Shown: positions 11,358 to 21,491, numbered from the stretch's first letter. The stretch is DNA of 64,000 nt from Burkholderia sp. BCC0322 (GCF_902833045.1 NZ_CADFDU010000009.1:1-64000), one strand, 5' to 3'. Notes: a model not told the origin generated them from the letters alone. Translations and numbers: made by a program.

Positions 11358-12749
11358 ATGAATGCGCCCAATTTTCCGCATCGTACGACGCAGGACTATC
11401 AACGCAGCGACGCCGCGCATCACCTGCATGCGTTCGTCGACCAGAAGGCGCTGAACGAGGAAGGCGCGCGCGTGATGGTGCGCGGCGAAGGTGTCCATTT
11501 ATGGGACAACGACGGCAACCGCTACCTGGACGGCATGTCCGGGCTGTGGTGCACCAACGTCGGCTATGGGCGGCCGGAGCTGGTCGACGCCGCCGCGCGG
11601 CAGATGAAGGAACTGTCCTACTACAACATGTTCTTTCATACGACGCACCCGTCGGTGATCGAACTGTCGGAGCGGTTGTTCGCGTTGCTCGGCAACCGCT
11701 TCAGTCACGTGGTGTATACCAATTCGGGATCCGAATCGAATGAAGTGCTGATTCGTACCGTGCGGCGATTCTGGGACGTGATGGGCAAGCCGGAGAAGAA
11801 GGTGCTGATCGGCCGCGTGAACGGCTATCACGGATCGACGGTGGGCAGCGCGTCGCTGGGCGGCATGGCGTTCATGCATGAAATGGGCGACCTGCCGATT
11901 CCGAACATTACGCACGTGGACGAACCGTACTGGTACGCGAACGGCGGCGACCTGAGCCCCGAGGCATTCGGAAAACAGGCGGCGCTGTCGCTCGAGCGCA
12001 AGATCCTCGAGATCGGCGCGGACCGCGTCGCCGCATTCGTCGCGGAGCCGTTCCAGGGCGCCGGCGGGATGATCTTTCCGCCGGACGGCTACTGGCAGGA
12101 GATCGAGCGCATCTGCCGTCAGTACGACGTGCTGCTTTGTGCGGATGAAGTGATCGGCGGTTTCGGCCGCACCGGCGAGTGGTTCGCGCACCGTCACTTC
12201 GGCTTCGAACCGGACCTGATCTGCATGGCCAAGGGGCTGACCTCGGGCTACGTGCCGATGGGAGGGCTGATCATGAGCCGGCGCGTCGGCGAAGCGCTGG
12301 TCGACAAGGGCGGCGTCTATGCACACGGGCTGACCTATTCGGGGCACCCGGTCGCGGCTGCCGTCGCGCTGGCCAACCTCGACGTGCTCGAGCGCGAAGG
12401 CCTCGTCGAGCGGACGAAGACGGATACCGGACCGTACCTGCAGAAGACGCTGCGCGACGCATTCGACAGTCATCCGCTCGTCGGCGAGATCCAGGGCGTG
12501 GGCGCGGTCGGCGCGATCCAGTTCGCGAGGAACAAGGCGACGCGCGAGCGCTTCGCGAACGAGGCCGACCTGACCTGGCACAGCCGGACGGTCGGGTTCG
12601 AACTCGGCGCGATCGTGCGTTCGACGAACGGCCGCCTGATCGTCGCGCCGCCGCTGGTGATCGATCACGCGCAAATCGACGAACTGGTCGACACGATGCG
12701 CAAGGCGGTGGATGCGACCGCGCGCGAAGTGCTCGGGATCGACTGCTGA
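11358..12749 (+). CDS. Class III PLP aminotransferase (SpuC / omega-amine:pyruvate type)
   Basis: 463 aa. PLP-lysine K292 in CMAKGLTSGYVPMGG, Asp263 in LLCADEVIGGFGRTG, and SGSESNEV (about 123) for the phosphate cup. The overall sequence resembles the polyamine:pyruvate and beta-alanine:pyruvate transaminases. ATG at 11358 follows ccggaga; an earlier in-frame start has no basis. With the upstream aldehyde dehydrogenase it would convert a diamine to an omega-amino acid. A beta-alanine role is also possible because pyrimidine degradation, encoded at 21-29 kb, yields beta-alanine. Confidence 0.9.
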   Translation: MNAPNFPHRTTQDYQRSDAAHHLHAFVDQKALNEEGARVMVRGEGVHLWDNDGNRYLDGMSGLWCTNVGYGRPELVDAAARQMKELSYYNMFFHTTHPSVIELSERLFALLGNRFSHVVYTNSGSESNEVLIRTVRRFWDVMGKPEKKVLIGRVNGYHGSTVGSASLGGMAFMHEMGDLPIPNITHVDEPYWYANGGDLSPEAFGKQAALSLERKILEIGADRVAAFVAEPFQGAGGMIFPPDGYWQEIERICRQYDVLLCADEVIGGFGRTGEWFAHRHFGFEPDLICMAKGLTSGYVPMGGLIMSRRVGEALVDKGGVYAHGLTYSGHPVAAAVALANLDVLEREGLVERTKTDTGPYLQKTLRDAFDSHPLVGEIQGVGAVGAIQFARNKATRERFANEADLTWHSRTVGFELGAIVRSTNGRLIVAPPLVIDHAQIDELVDTMRKAVDATAREVLGIDC

Positions 12750-13048
12750 CGGGTTGGGCGACGCGCTTCCGTCCGGTGAGAGTCGGGCGGGAGCGCGGCG
12801 AGCCACAGGATCCGTTTCGGAGACAGGCTGGCTGCGTTCAGTCACTGCAGCGGCTCCCTGGCCGGTTGAAGATCGGGCGTTGAAGGCAGTCGTCCGATAA
12901 AGCGAGGGGCTGTCGGCCGCTTGTTGATAAGGAATACGAATAGCGTGGCTGATTCATCAAAGAGCGCGCGATTCGCGTGAGCCAGGCACGGTGCGCTACC
13001 CGTCGGCCGCCGAACCGACGGACATCACAACAGCAACAAGGAGACGAA

Positions 13049-14458
13049 ATGCGTCAGGGCGAGTCCATTGCTCATCTCGAGGAAAGCACCATCCAGCCGA
13101 TTCCGCTGACCGAGCGGCACGGCAGCGCGAAGGATCTGTTCACGATCTGGTTCGGGTCGAACATCATGATGCTGACGATCGTCACCGGATCGCTGGCGAC
13201 CACGGTGTTCAAGCAGCCGTTCTGGTGGGCGGCGCTTGCCACGCTCGTCGGCAGCCTGATCGGCGCGGTCTTCATGGCGCTGCATTCCGCGCAGGGGCCG
13301 CAGCTTGGCGTGCCGCAGATGATCCAGACCCGCGGGCAGTTCGGGTCGTTCGGCGCGCTGCTCGTGGTCGCGCTGGTCGTCGTGATGTACGTCGGCTTTT
13401 TCGCGTCGAACTGCGTGTTCGGCGGCCAGGCGCTGCACAGCCTGAGCGCCGACATTCCGCTCGATGCGGGCGTCGTGGCGATCGGCCTGATCAGCCTGCT
13501 CGGATCGATCTACGGCTACAAGCTGATCCACGCGTATGCGCGGCTTTTGAGCTGGTGCTCGGGCAGCGTGCTCGCGCTGGCGTTCGTGTGGATCATTTTC
13601 GTGCATGGATTGCCCGCCGATACGTTCTCGAAGCATTCGCTGAACCTGTCGGGCTTCCTGGGTGCGATGTCGGTCGCCGCACTGTGGCAGATCGCCTATG
13701 CGCCTTACGTGTCGGACTATTCGCGCTACCTGCCGCCCGATACCGGGCCGCGCACGGCGTTCTGGTCGAGTTACTGGGGCTGCGTGCTCGGCTCGTTCTT
13801 CCCGATGCTGCTCGGCTGCCTGGTCGGCCTCGCGACGCCCGACGGCAATGTCGTGAGCGGCCTCACCGGCCTCACGCAAGGGATCAGCGTACTCGTGATC
13901 GTCGTGCTGTCGTTCGGCATCGCGGCCAGCAATGCGATGGAGCTGTATTGCGGGGCGCTGTCGGCCATCACGGTGTTGCAGACGCTCTTTCCGTCTTGGT
14001 CGGGCAAGGCGCGTGCGCGGGCGATCACCGCGATCGTCCTGTGCGGCATCGCGCTCGCGATCGCGCTGTTCGGGCAGAACGATTTCCTCGCCGGCTATAC
14101 GAACTTCATCCTGCTGCTGCTGTATGTGCTCGTGCCTTGGACCGCGATCAACCTCGTCGACTACTACCTCGTCTGTCATGGCGAGTACGACGTCGATTCG
14201 TTCTTCCGGCAGGACGGCGGTATCTACGGACGCTTCAATACGGTCGCCGTCGGTTCGTATTGCATCGGCATCGTCGCGCAGGCGCCGTTCATGGCGACCG
14301 ATCTCTATACGGGCGAACTGGCGAGCCGGCTCGGCGGCGCGGACGTGTCGTGGATCGTCGGCTTGTCGTTGACGTCGCTCGTCTACTACGCGGGCTGCAA
14401 GCTGTTCTCGCGGCCGATGCAGGGTGTTGCCGCGAGCGTTGACGGGATTTCCCGATGA
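13049..14458 (+). CDS. NCS1-family (purine/cytosine permease-like) transporter
   Basis: 469 aa with about 12 hydrophobic segments. The start ATG has an AAGGAG site 6 bases upstream. NCS1 features include the amphipathic N-terminus before FTIWFGSNIMMLTIVTGSL in TM1 and WQIAYAPYVSDYSRYLP around TM6. Family members import nucleobases, hydantoins, thiamine and related compounds. It is the last gene of the aldehyde dehydrogenase / aminotransferase unit (about 300 bases after it), so it may import the amine or amino acid used there; that is inference. Confidence 0.87.
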   Translation: MRQGESIAHLEESTIQPIPLTERHGSAKDLFTIWFGSNIMMLTIVTGSLATTVFKQPFWWAALATLVGSLIGAVFMALHSAQGPQLGVPQMIQTRGQFGSFGALLVVALVVVMYVGFFASNCVFGGQALHSLSADIPLDAGVVAIGLISLLGSIYGYKLIHAYARLLSWCSGSVLALAFVWIIFVHGLPADTFSKHSLNLSGFLGAMSVAALWQIAYAPYVSDYSRYLPPDTGPRTAFWSSYWGCVLGSFFPMLLGCLVGLATPDGNVVSGLTGLTQGISVLVIVVLSFGIAASNAMELYCGALSAITVLQTLFPSWSGKARARAITAIVLCGIALAIALFGQNDFLAGYTNFILLLLYVLVPWTAINLVDYYLVCHGEYDVDSFFRQDGGIYGRFNTVAVGSYCIGIVAQAPFMATDLYTGELASRLGGADVSWIVGLSLTSLVYYAGCKLFSRPMQGVAASVDGISR

Positions 14459-14470
14459 ATCCGCGTCACG

Positions 14471-15766
14471 TTACAGCACGAATGTCCGCAGGCGTTCGGC
14501 GTGGGCTTCGAGACCGTCGAGGCCGAGGTAGTGGCTGAGCTTGCCGGCGCGGACCTGGGCGATGTCGGCGGTGAGCTTGCGCAGCAGCGTTGCGCTCGCC
14601 GCGCGGTAGGCGGCTGCCATATCGACGCCTTGTGCCGCGAGTGCCGCACCGATCAGGCGCGCGCTGTCGGTGCCGCCGCAGGCGATACAGCGCGCCATCG
14701 CGTCGGCATCCGGCTGCACGCCCGCGTCGAGTAGCGCGCGCGTCAGTGCGGGCGGCACATCGCCGGATACGGAGACCAGCGCATCGGGCTCGACCGGTGC
14801 GCCTGATTCGAGCAATGCGGCCGCCGCCGCAAATTTCCGACGTCGCAGCGCGTAGTCGATCGGAATCGAGCTGCCGGCGAACGCGGTTCCGAGATCAGCG
14901 ACGATCGGCGCGAGTTGCGCGGTGAGCGCCGCGTTGTCGCGGTCGATCGCATATCGCAGTGCGTGACGCGCGAGCACCGGCTGCGCGGCGAGCGTGCCGT
15001 CGGTAAGCGGCGTGCGCCAGTCGATCACGGCTTCGCGGTAGAACGCGATCAGCTTGTCCGCCAGTGGCGCCGACAGGCCATGCTCGCCCCGGCGTGCGTC
15101 GACATACTCGAGCAGCATTGCGCCGGTACCGGTTTCGCCGCCGGGTTCCAGCGGATCGGCGTGGAGCAGCAGCGCGCGAAAGGCGGCATGCAGATCGGGC
15201 GCGATCGTCGCGAGGCCGTCCTCATGCAACGCGCCGCGCCACGCGGGCGGCAGCCCCTGTTTCCACGCGAGCACGTGGCCGTGGTCCTTGGTGTCGGGCT
15301 CCGTCACGATGTAGATTCGGTCGGAATATGCGCATCCGCCGAACGGCAACGCATCGATCCTGCCGCTCCACGGCCGCGCGTGTTCTTGGGCGGCCTCCTC
15401 GGCCAGTTCGAGTTCATGGTCGATCCAGCCCTGCAGGTCGTGGTAGCCGTCGCTGCCGTTGTAGAACAGCTCGCTCCAGCCGATCCCTTCGATATGACCG
15501 TTCATCTCCAGCGTCAGGTCGTAGTCGAGGCTGCCGCCGGCCGTCGTGCGCCACAGGTCCAGCAGCGCGGGCGGGAGGTCGCCATGACAGCAGGCCTGCA
15601 CGGCCGCGATCTGGTCGGCCGGCATCGGCGGCTGCGCGTCGAAGATCACGCGGTCGGCAAACAGCACGATGCCGTGCGCGCGCAGGTCGGCCAGTTCAGT
15701 GTCGGAAAAGAGCGTGGCTGGCATCGGAGCGGGAGCAGTGAGGGTGGGTCGGGTGGTTGCCGTCAT
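14471..15766 (-). CDS. SUKH/SMI1-KNR4-like protein with ankyrin-like C-terminal half
   Basis: 431 aa, predicted cytoplasmic. Residues about 45-205 look like a SMI1/KNR4 (SUKH) domain: the opening PADQIAAVQACCHGDLPPALLDLWRTTAGG and an aromatic/acidic core with FNGSD-type turns. The C-terminal half has helical pairs such as DYALRRRKFAAAAALLESGAPVEPDAL and ALTRALLDAGVQPDADAMARC that resemble degenerate ankyrin repeats. SUKH proteins often act as immunity proteins to contact-dependent or polymorphic toxins; no toxin gene is next to this one. It converges on the permease gene (12 bases apart). Confidence 0.65.
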   Translation of the reverse strand: MTATTRPTLTAPAPMPATLFSDTELADLRAHGIVLFADRVIFDAQPPMPADQIAAVQACCHGDLPPALLDLWRTTAGGSLDYDLTLEMNGHIEGIGWSELFYNGSDGYHDLQGWIDHELELAEEAAQEHARPWSGRIDALPFGGCAYSDRIYIVTEPDTKDHGHVLAWKQGLPPAWRGALHEDGLATIAPDLHAAFRALLLHADPLEPGGETGTGAMLLEYVDARRGEHGLSAPLADKLIAFYREAVIDWRTPLTDGTLAAQPVLARHALRYAIDRDNAALTAQLAPIVADLGTAFAGSSIPIDYALRRRKFAAAAALLESGAPVEPDALVSVSGDVPPALTRALLDAGVQPDADAMARCIACGGTDSARLIGAALAAQGVDMAAAYRAASATLLRKLTADIAQVRAGKLSHYLGLDGLEAHAERLRTFVL

Positions 15767-15866
15767 TCATCGACAACGAACGGCAGTCGGCAAATCGCAT
15801 CGTATCAGCGTCGCGCGAGCGCTTCCGTGTCGACCGGGCATGCATCGTTGACGATTGCCTGCCGCA

Positions 15867-16886
15867 TCATCCGCTCGCCACCCCCGGCTCGCCTTCCGCC
15901 ACATGCACGTCCCGCCGGAACGCGCCGGGGCTCGTCCCCGTCCATTTCCGGAACGCGCGATGAAACGCGCTCGGCTCGGTGAAGCCGAGCTCGGCCGCAA
16001 TCTCCGCGACGCTGAGCGCATGCCCGCGCAGCAGCGACTGGGCCAGCGCGCCGCGCAGCTCGTCCTTGATTGCCGCGAAGCTTTGCCCTTCGCTGCGCAG
16101 ACGCCGCCGCAGCGTCGCGGGCGTCGTGCCGAGGCGCACGGCCAGCGTATCGAAGTCGGGCCACTCCGCGGCCGGTAGCGTTTTCAGCTGCGCGCGTATC
16201 TTCGCGACCCAGCCCGTGTCGTGCCGGTAGCGGACGAGCAGGTTGCCGGGCGCGCCGCGCAGAAAGGTCTTCAGCGCTTGTTCGGAGCGGATCGTCGGCA
16301 GCGCGAGGTACGCGGCGTTGAACGCGAGCCGGCTGTCGGGACGGTCGAAATGCACGGGCACGCCGAAGAACTGGTGATAGTCGCCGCGCTGGTCGGGGCT
16401 CGGGCACGCGAAGTCGATGCGCTGCAGCGGAATGCGCCGGCCGATCAGCCAGCACGCGACGCCCAGGAGGATCAGCCAGAACGTCCGGTACGCGAACGCC
16501 GGGTAGGGTGCGCCCGTTTGAGTCAGCACGATCTGGGCTTGTCCGTCGGCCACGACGAGTTCGCCATGCGGCTCGTCCAGCACCACGCGCAGGAACTGCA
16601 GCGCGCGCCGCAGCGCCTTGTCGAGGGTGCCGGCGTGCAGCACCGCATGGCACAGCAGCGTGAAGCTGCCACGCCGCATCGGGCGCGCGGCGAGGCCGAA
16701 GAATTCGTCGTCGAGCGTACCGGCGATCGCGAGCCACAGCCTGCCGTACTGCTGCGGCGTGACGGGCTCGCGTACGGCAGCAGGCAGGCCGGCGGCGCGC
16801 AGCACGGGCTCCGTCGGAAGGCCTTGCCGGCGCAGGCACGCGAGCGCGTCGTCGACGAAATCCGGTGAAATCATCTGCGGCCCCAT
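15867..16886 (-). CDS. AraC-family transcriptional regulator
   Basis: 339 aa from MGPQMISPDF (AGGA 4 bases and GGAGG about 12 bases upstream; an ATG at 16922 is possible). The N-terminal ~220 residues match the arabinose-binding-type domain of the OruR/VirS-like AraC group. The C-terminal two helix-turn-helix motifs include LAVRLGTTPATLRRRLRSEGQSF and SVAEIAAELGFTEPSAFHRAFRKWTGTSPGAFRRD. It is divergent from the acyl-CoA ligase operon and probably activates it. Confidence 0.9.
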   Translation of the reverse strand: MGPQMISPDFVDDALACLRRQGLPTEPVLRAAGLPAAVREPVTPQQYGRLWLAIAGTLDDEFFGLAARPMRRGSFTLLCHAVLHAGTLDKALRRALQFLRVVLDEPHGELVVADGQAQIVLTQTGAPYPAFAYRTFWLILLGVACWLIGRRIPLQRIDFACPSPDQRGDYHQFFGVPVHFDRPDSRLAFNAAYLALPTIRSEQALKTFLRGAPGNLLVRYRHDTGWVAKIRAQLKTLPAAEWPDFDTLAVRLGTTPATLRRRLRSEGQSFAAIKDELRGALAQSLLRGHALSVAEIAAELGFTEPSAFHRAFRKWTGTSPGAFRRDVHVAEGEPGVASG

Positions 16887-16941
16887 TTTCCTGCAACCTC
16901 CCGACATGGCAAAAGCGATCACGATTCTAGATTCCGTTTGT

Positions 16942-16955
16942 CATTGATTGCAATG
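16942..16955. promoter_or_regulatory. Palindrome between AraC regulator and ligase operon
   Basis: CATTG-ATTG-CAATG, perfect 5-bp arms, centred in the 144-base divergent intergenic region. Candidate regulator or RNA polymerase-proximal site; short arms mean chance is possible. Confidence 0.3.
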
Positions 16956-17030
16956 TGCGGGCTGTCTACTATCGAACTATCCCCGTCGCGCCCCTGGCTC
17001 GCCGGCGGCCATAACGCACAGGAGACACGC

Positions 17031-18698
17031 ATGTCTGATGGAGCTACCGCCCAAGCGGTGCCGGCCTACGCCGACGCCGTGGCCCGGTTCAGTATCGAGA
17101 CCGCCGCGCAGCAACTGCACGGCGACCTGGCGCGCGGCCTGAACGCATGCGTGGAATGCTGCGACCGGCACGCATCGGCGAACGCGATCGCGCTCGACTG
17201 GATCGACGCCGGCGGGCAGCACCACAGCTACACGTTTGCGCAGATGAAGGCGCTGTCGGCACGCGTCGCGAACCTGCTGGTCGCGCAGGGCGTGAAGCCG
17301 GGCGACGTGGTGGCGGGCCTGTTGCCGCGCACGCCGGAACTCGTCGCGACGATTCTCGGCACGTGGCGCGCGGGCGCCGTCTATCAGCCGCTGTTCACCG
17401 CATTCGGCCCGAAAGCGATCGAGCACCGGCTGCGCATGAGCGATGCACGCCTGGTCGTGACCAACCTCGCGAATCGCGCGAAGCTCGACGAGATCGCCGG
17501 TTGCCCGCCCGTTGCGACGGTGCGCGAGCCGGGCGAGACGCTGCCGGAGCGCGACATCGATTTCCTCGCGGCGCTCGACGCGCAGTCCGACACGTTCGAA
17601 CCGGTACTGCGCAAGGGCACGGACCTGTTCATGATGATGTCGACGTCGGGCACGACGGGCTTGCCGAAGGGCGTGCCGGTGCCGTTGCGCGCGCTGCTCG
17701 CGTTCGGCGCGTACATGCGCGACGCGGTGGACCTGCGTGCCGGCGACCGGTTCTGGAACATCGCCGATCCGGGCTGGGCGTACGGCCTCTATTACGCGAT
17801 CACGGGCCCGTTGCTGCTCGGCCACGCGACGACGCTCCACGAAGGCAGTTTCACGGTCGACAGTACGTACGACGTGATCGAGCGGCTCGGGATCACGAGC
17901 CTTGCCGGCTCGCCGACGGCCTTCCGGATGCTGATGGCGGCCGGGACGGAAGCGGCGGCGCGACTGCAGGGCAAGCTGCGCGTGGTCAGCAGCGCGGGCG
18001 AACCGCTGAATCCGGAAGTCGTGCGCTGGTTCGACGCGGCGCTCGGCGCGCCGATTTACGATCACTACGGCCAGACCGAACTCGGGATGGTCGTGAACAA
18101 CCATCACGGCCTCGCGCATGCCGTCCACGCGGGTTCGGCAGGCTTGGCGATGCCCGGCTACCGCGTCGCGGTGCTTGACGAGGCGAGCCGCGAGCTCGGC
18201 CCGGGCGAGCCCGGAAACCTGGCGATCGACATCGCGCGCTCGCCGCTGCTGTGGTTCCACGGCTACTGGCAGCAGGACACGCCGGCGATCGCGGGCGGCT
18301 ATTACCGGACCGGCGACAACGTCGAACTGGAGCCGGACGGCACCGTGAGCTTCATCGGCCGCGCGGACGACGTGATCACGTCGTCCGGCTACCGGATCGG
18401 CCCGTTCGACGTGGAAAGCGCGCTGATCGAGCATCCGGCCGTGAGCGAGGCTGCCGTCATCGGCGTGCCCGACGCGGAGCGCACGGAGATCGTCAAGGCG
18501 TTCGTCGTGCTGTCGAAAGGCCATGACGGCACGCAGGCGCTGGCCGAGGAACTGAGCCTGCACGTGAAGCGGCGGCTGTCCGCTCACGCCTATCCGCGCG
18601 CGATCGACTTTGTCGACGCGCTGCCGAAAACCCCGAGCGGCAAGATCCAGCGCTTCGTATTGCGCAAGATGGAAGCCGAGAAGGTCGCTCAACCCTGA
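17031..18698 (+). CDS. AMP-forming acyl-CoA ligase
   Basis: 555 aa. ATP/AMP motif [14 protein letters not shown] at about residue 205, A5-like [17 protein letters not shown], hinge region [15 protein letters not shown], and the acylation lysine in [13 protein letters not shown] near the C-terminus. The sequence is of the acetate / medium-chain / benzoate ligase type rather than the long-chain type. The start follows caggaga. It makes an acyl-CoA that the next two genes (3-hydroxyacyl-CoA dehydrogenase, thiolase) could take through the last steps of beta-oxidation. Confidence 0.9.
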   Translation: MSDGATAQAVPAYADAVARFSIETAAQQLHGDLARGLNACVECCDRHASANAIALDWIDAGGQHHSYTFAQMKALSARVANLLVAQGVKPGDVVAGLLPRTPELVATILGTWRAGAVYQPLFTAFGPKAIEHRLRMSDARLVVTNLANRAKLDEIAGCPPVATVREPGETLPERDIDFLAALDAQSDTFEPVLRKGTDLFMMMSTSGTTGLPKGVPVPLRALLAFGAYMRDAVDLRAGDRFWNIADPGWAYGLYYAITGPLLLGHATTLHEGSFTVDSTYDVIERLGITSLAGSPTAFRMLMAAGTEAAARLQGKLRVVSSAGEPLNPEVVRWFDAALGAPIYDHYGQTELGMVVNNHHGLAHAVHAGSAGLAMPGYRVAVLDEASRELGPGEPGNLAIDIARSPLLWFHGYWQQDTPAIAGGYYRTGDNVELEPDGTVSFIGRADDVITSSGYRIGPFDVESALIEHPAVSEAAVIGVPDAERTEIVKAFVVLSKGHDGTQALAEELSLHVKRRLSAHAYPRAIDFVDALPKTPSGKIQRFVLRKMEAEKVAQP

Positions 18699-18720
18699 AC
18701 ACATACTGTACGGACTGCGA

Positions 18721-19488
18721 ATGGATATCAAGGATCGCGTTTTTCTGATTACGGGCGCCGGTTCGGGCCTTGGCGCCGCGGTGGCGCGCATGGTGGTCGA
18801 GGAAGGTGGCAAGGCCGTGCTGCTGGACGTCAACGAAGAGGCAGGTGCGGGCCTCGCACACGAACTCGGTGCGGCCGCATGCTTCGTGAAGACGGACGTG
18901 ACGAGCGAAGCCGACGGTCAGGCTGCTGTCGCCGCGGCGCGTGACGCGTTCGGCCGCATCGACGCGCTGGTCAACTGCGCGGGCGTCGCGCCGGGCGAGA
19001 AGGTGGTGGGCCGCGACGGCCCGCATTCGCTCGACCGCTTCGCGCGCGCGGTGTCGATCAATCTGGTCGGCACGTTCAACATGATCAGGCTGGCCGCCGA
19101 GGCGATGTCGAAGCAGGACGCCGATGCGGAAGGCGAGCGCGGCGTGATCGTCAACACGGCGTCGGTCGCGGCGTTCGACGGGCAGATCGGGCAGGCCGCG
19201 TATGCGGCGTCGAAGAGCGGCGTGGTGGGCATGACGCTGCCGATCGCGCGCGAGCTCGCGCGGTTCGGCATCCGCGTGGTGACGGTCGCGCCGGGTATCT
19301 TCGCGACGCCGATGATGGCCGGCATGCCGCAGGACGTGCAGGACGCGCTCGGCAAGAGCGTGCCGTTCCCGCCGCGGCTCGGCCGCCCGGAAGAATTTGC
19401 GGCGCTGGTGCGCCACATCGCCGGGAACACGATGCTGAACGGCGAAGTCATCCGTCTCGATGGCGCGTTGCGCATGGCACCGCGCTGA
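18721..19488 (+). CDS. SDR 3-hydroxyacyl-CoA dehydrogenase (HSD17B10-like)
   Basis: 255 aa. Cofactor-binding TGAGSGLG at residues 11-18 with an Asp (LLDVNEE, about 36) preferring NAD; NNAG-equivalent VNCAGVA; catalytic Ser148, Tyr161 and Lys165 (YAASK). The insertion [29 protein letters not shown] is typical of the type-II 3-hydroxyacyl-CoA dehydrogenase subgroup. It starts 22 bases after the ligase gene and is followed 18 bases later by thiolase. Confidence 0.88.
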   Translation: MDIKDRVFLITGAGSGLGAAVARMVVEEGGKAVLLDVNEEAGAGLAHELGAAACFVKTDVTSEADGQAAVAAARDAFGRIDALVNCAGVAPGEKVVGRDGPHSLDRFARAVSINLVGTFNMIRLAAEAMSKQDADAEGERGVIVNTASVAAFDGQIGQAAYAASKSGVVGMTLPIARELARFGIRVVTVAPGIFATPMMAGMPQDVQDALGKSVPFPPRLGRPEEFAALVRHIAGNTMLNGEVIRLDGALRMAPR

Positions 19489-19506
19489 CACTGGAGGAAG
19501 CGAATC

Positions 19507-20697
19507 ATGACGACTCAGGATCCGATCGTAATCGTTGGCACGGCGCGTACGCCGATGGGTGGTTTTCAGGGCGACCTGGCGGCGGCCAGCGCGAGCGACC
19601 TCGGCGCGGTAGCGATTCGCGCGGCGCTCGAGCGCGCGAACGTGCAGGCCGAGCGCATCGATGAAATCGTGTTCGGCTGCGTGTTGCCGGCGGGCCAGGG
19701 CCAGGCGCCGGCGCGGCAGGCCGCGCTGAAGGCCGGGCTGCCGCTTGCGGCGGGCGCGACCACGGTCAACAAGATGTGCGGCTCGGGGATGAAGGCCGCG
19801 ATGTTCGCGCACGACCTGCTGCTGGCAGGTTCGGCAGGCGTGGCCGTCGCGGGCGGGATGGAGAGCATGACGAATGCACCGTACCTGCTGCCGAAGGCGC
19901 GCGCGGGGATGCGCATGGGTCACGGGCAGGTGCTCGATCACATGTTCCTCGACGGGCTCGAGGACGCGTACGAGAAAGGCCGCCTGATGGGCACGTTCGC
20001 CGAGGATTGCGCACAGGCGTACCAGTTCACACGCGAGGCACAGGATGCGTTCGCGATCGCATCGCTGACGCGCGCGCAACGCGCGATCGCCGACGGGCAT
20101 TTCGCGTCGGAGATCGCGCCGGTGACCGTGAAGGCCGGCAAGACCGAAACGGTCGTGTCGATCGACGAACAGCCGGGCAAGGCGAAGCTCGACAAGATCC
20201 CGACGCTGAAGCCGGCCTTCCGCGAAGGCGGCACGGTGACGGCCGCCAATGCGTCGTCGATCTCGGACGGCGCGGCCGCGCTCGTGATGATGCGCCGCTC
20301 GGAAGCCGAGCGCCTCGGGCTCACGCCGAAGGCCGTGATCGTCGGGCATTCGACCTACGCAGACAAGCCGGGCCTGTTCGCGACCGCGCCGATCGGCGCG
20401 CTGCGCAAGCTGTCGGAGAAAACCGGCTGGAACCTGCGCGACGTCGACCTGTTCGAGATCAACGAAGCGTTCGCGGTGGTGCCGATGGCCGCGATGCGCG
20501 ATCTCGACCTGCCGCACGACAAGGTCAACGTGCATGGCGGCGCGTGCGCGCTCGGGCATCCGATCGGCGCATCGGGCGCGCGCGTGATGGTGACGCTGCT
20601 GGCCGCGCTCGAAACGTATGGGATGAAGCGCGGCGTCGCGTCGCTGTGCATCGGCGGCGGCGAGGCGACGGCGATCGCGATCGAGCGCATCGTGTAA
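19507..20697 (+). CDS. Acetyl-CoA acetyltransferase (thiolase)
   Basis: 396 aa, normal length for a bacterial thiolase. Nucleophile Cys91 (NKMCGSGMKAAM), the GHPIGASGAR motif (NVHGGACALGHPIG), and the C-terminal Cys in SLCIGGGEATA. A good ribosome site (ggaggaag) precedes the ATG. It cleaves a 3-ketoacyl-CoA to acetyl-CoA, or condenses two. Third gene of the operon. No acyl-CoA dehydrogenase or enoyl-CoA hydratase is present in the unit, so those steps must come from elsewhere. Confidence 0.93.
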   Translation: MTTQDPIVIVGTARTPMGGFQGDLAAASASDLGAVAIRAALERANVQAERIDEIVFGCVLPAGQGQAPARQAALKAGLPLAAGATTVNKMCGSGMKAAMFAHDLLLAGSAGVAVAGGMESMTNAPYLLPKARAGMRMGHGQVLDHMFLDGLEDAYEKGRLMGTFAEDCAQAYQFTREAQDAFAIASLTRAQRAIADGHFASEIAPVTVKAGKTETVVSIDEQPGKAKLDKIPTLKPAFREGGTVTAANASSISDGAAALVMMRRSEAERLGLTPKAVIVGHSTYADKPGLFATAPIGALRKLSEKTGWNLRDVDLFEINEAFAVVPMAAMRDLDLPHDKVNVHGGACALGHPIGASGARVMVTLLAALETYGMKRGVASLCIGGGEATAIAIERIV

Positions 20698-20733
20698 CGC
20701 ATCGCGCGTAGTCCACATGCGGCGACGCGTCCG

Positions 20734-20770
20734 ACGGGTATCGCACGGGAAACACCGGTGCGATACCCGT
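20734..20770. terminator. Hairpin between convergent thiolase and TetR genes
   Basis: 13-bp perfect inverted repeat, ACGGGTATCGCAC (20734-20746) and GTGCGATACCCGT (20758-20770), with an 11-base loop. It lies midway between the ends of two convergent genes. Likely a bidirectional terminator, although there is no long T run. Confidence 0.65.
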
Positions 20771-20798
20771 TCCGCTTTGGGCGGATCGCGGTGCCGCG

Positions 20799-21491
20799 CT
20801 ATGCCTTCGCGTGCGGCGACACCGCCCCGCATGCGCGAATCACAAGCTGCACGACCTGTTCGGTCTTCTCGTCGAACGCCTTCCGCGTGAACGTACGCTT
20901 GCCGCTCAGCGCGCGGATCTGCGCATCGAAATCCGCGTAGTGCTGCGTGCTTGCCCAGATCAGGTACATCAGCGCATGCGCGTCGATCGGCGCGAGCAGC
21001 CCGCGCGCGATCCAGCCGTCGATGACCTTCACGCGCGTGTCGAACCACGGTTTCACGCGTTCCGACAGGATGTCCTGCATGTGCTCCGCGCCGTGGATGA
21101 TCTCGTTGGCCCAGACCTTCGAACCGAGCGGACGCCGCCGCGACAACGCCATCTTCGCGCGCACGTAGGCGCCGATCGCTTCGACGGGATCGTCGTCGGC
21201 CTCGAACGAACCGGCCGCACGATGCCAGTCCTCGAACAGGTCGTCGAGCACGCGGCGGTACAACGCAAGCTTCGTCGGGAAGTAGTAATGCAGGTTCGCT
21301 TTCGGCAGGCCGGCGCGCTCCGCGATCATCGCGGTGCTCGCGCCGTCGAGCCCGCGTTCTGCGAACACGGCCTCCGCGCAGGCGAGCAGATGCGCTTCGT
21401 TGGACTCGCGGATGTGCGCCTTGCGTCGCCGCAAAGGCGCAGGCGTTTCGTCGCTGTCGGTGGCTTCGGTTGCCGCCTCGTCATGTCTCAT
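20799..21491 (-). CDS. RutR-like TetR-family repressor of pyrimidine catabolism
   Basis: 230 aa. N-terminal helix-turn-helix DGASTAMIAERAGLPKANLHYYFPTKLALYRRVL, then a C-terminal ligand domain that matches the RutR (YcdC) group: KVWANEIIHGAEHMQDIL, DTRVKVIDGWIARGLLAPIDAHALMYLIWASTQHYADF. RutR binds uracil or thymine and releases DNA. It is divergent from the reductive pyrimidine-degradation operon, with a strong palindrome in between, so it very probably controls that operon. Confidence 0.88.
   Translation of the reverse strand: MRHDEAATEATDSDETPAPLRRRKAHIRESNEAHLLACAEAVFAERGLDGASTAMIAERAGLPKANLHYYFPTKLALYRRVLDDLFEDWHRAAGSFEADDDPVEAIGAYVRAKMALSRRRPLGSKVWANEIIHGAEHMQDILSERVKPWFDTRVKVIDGWIARGLLAPIDAHALMYLIWASTQHYADFDAQIRALSGKRTFTRKAFDEKTEQVVQLVIRACGAVSPHAKA

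Noticed and set aside
18493-21048. 851-codon open frame opposite the SDR/thiolase genes
   Set aside because: Antisense of three well-supported genes and crosses their boundaries; no protein-like features.
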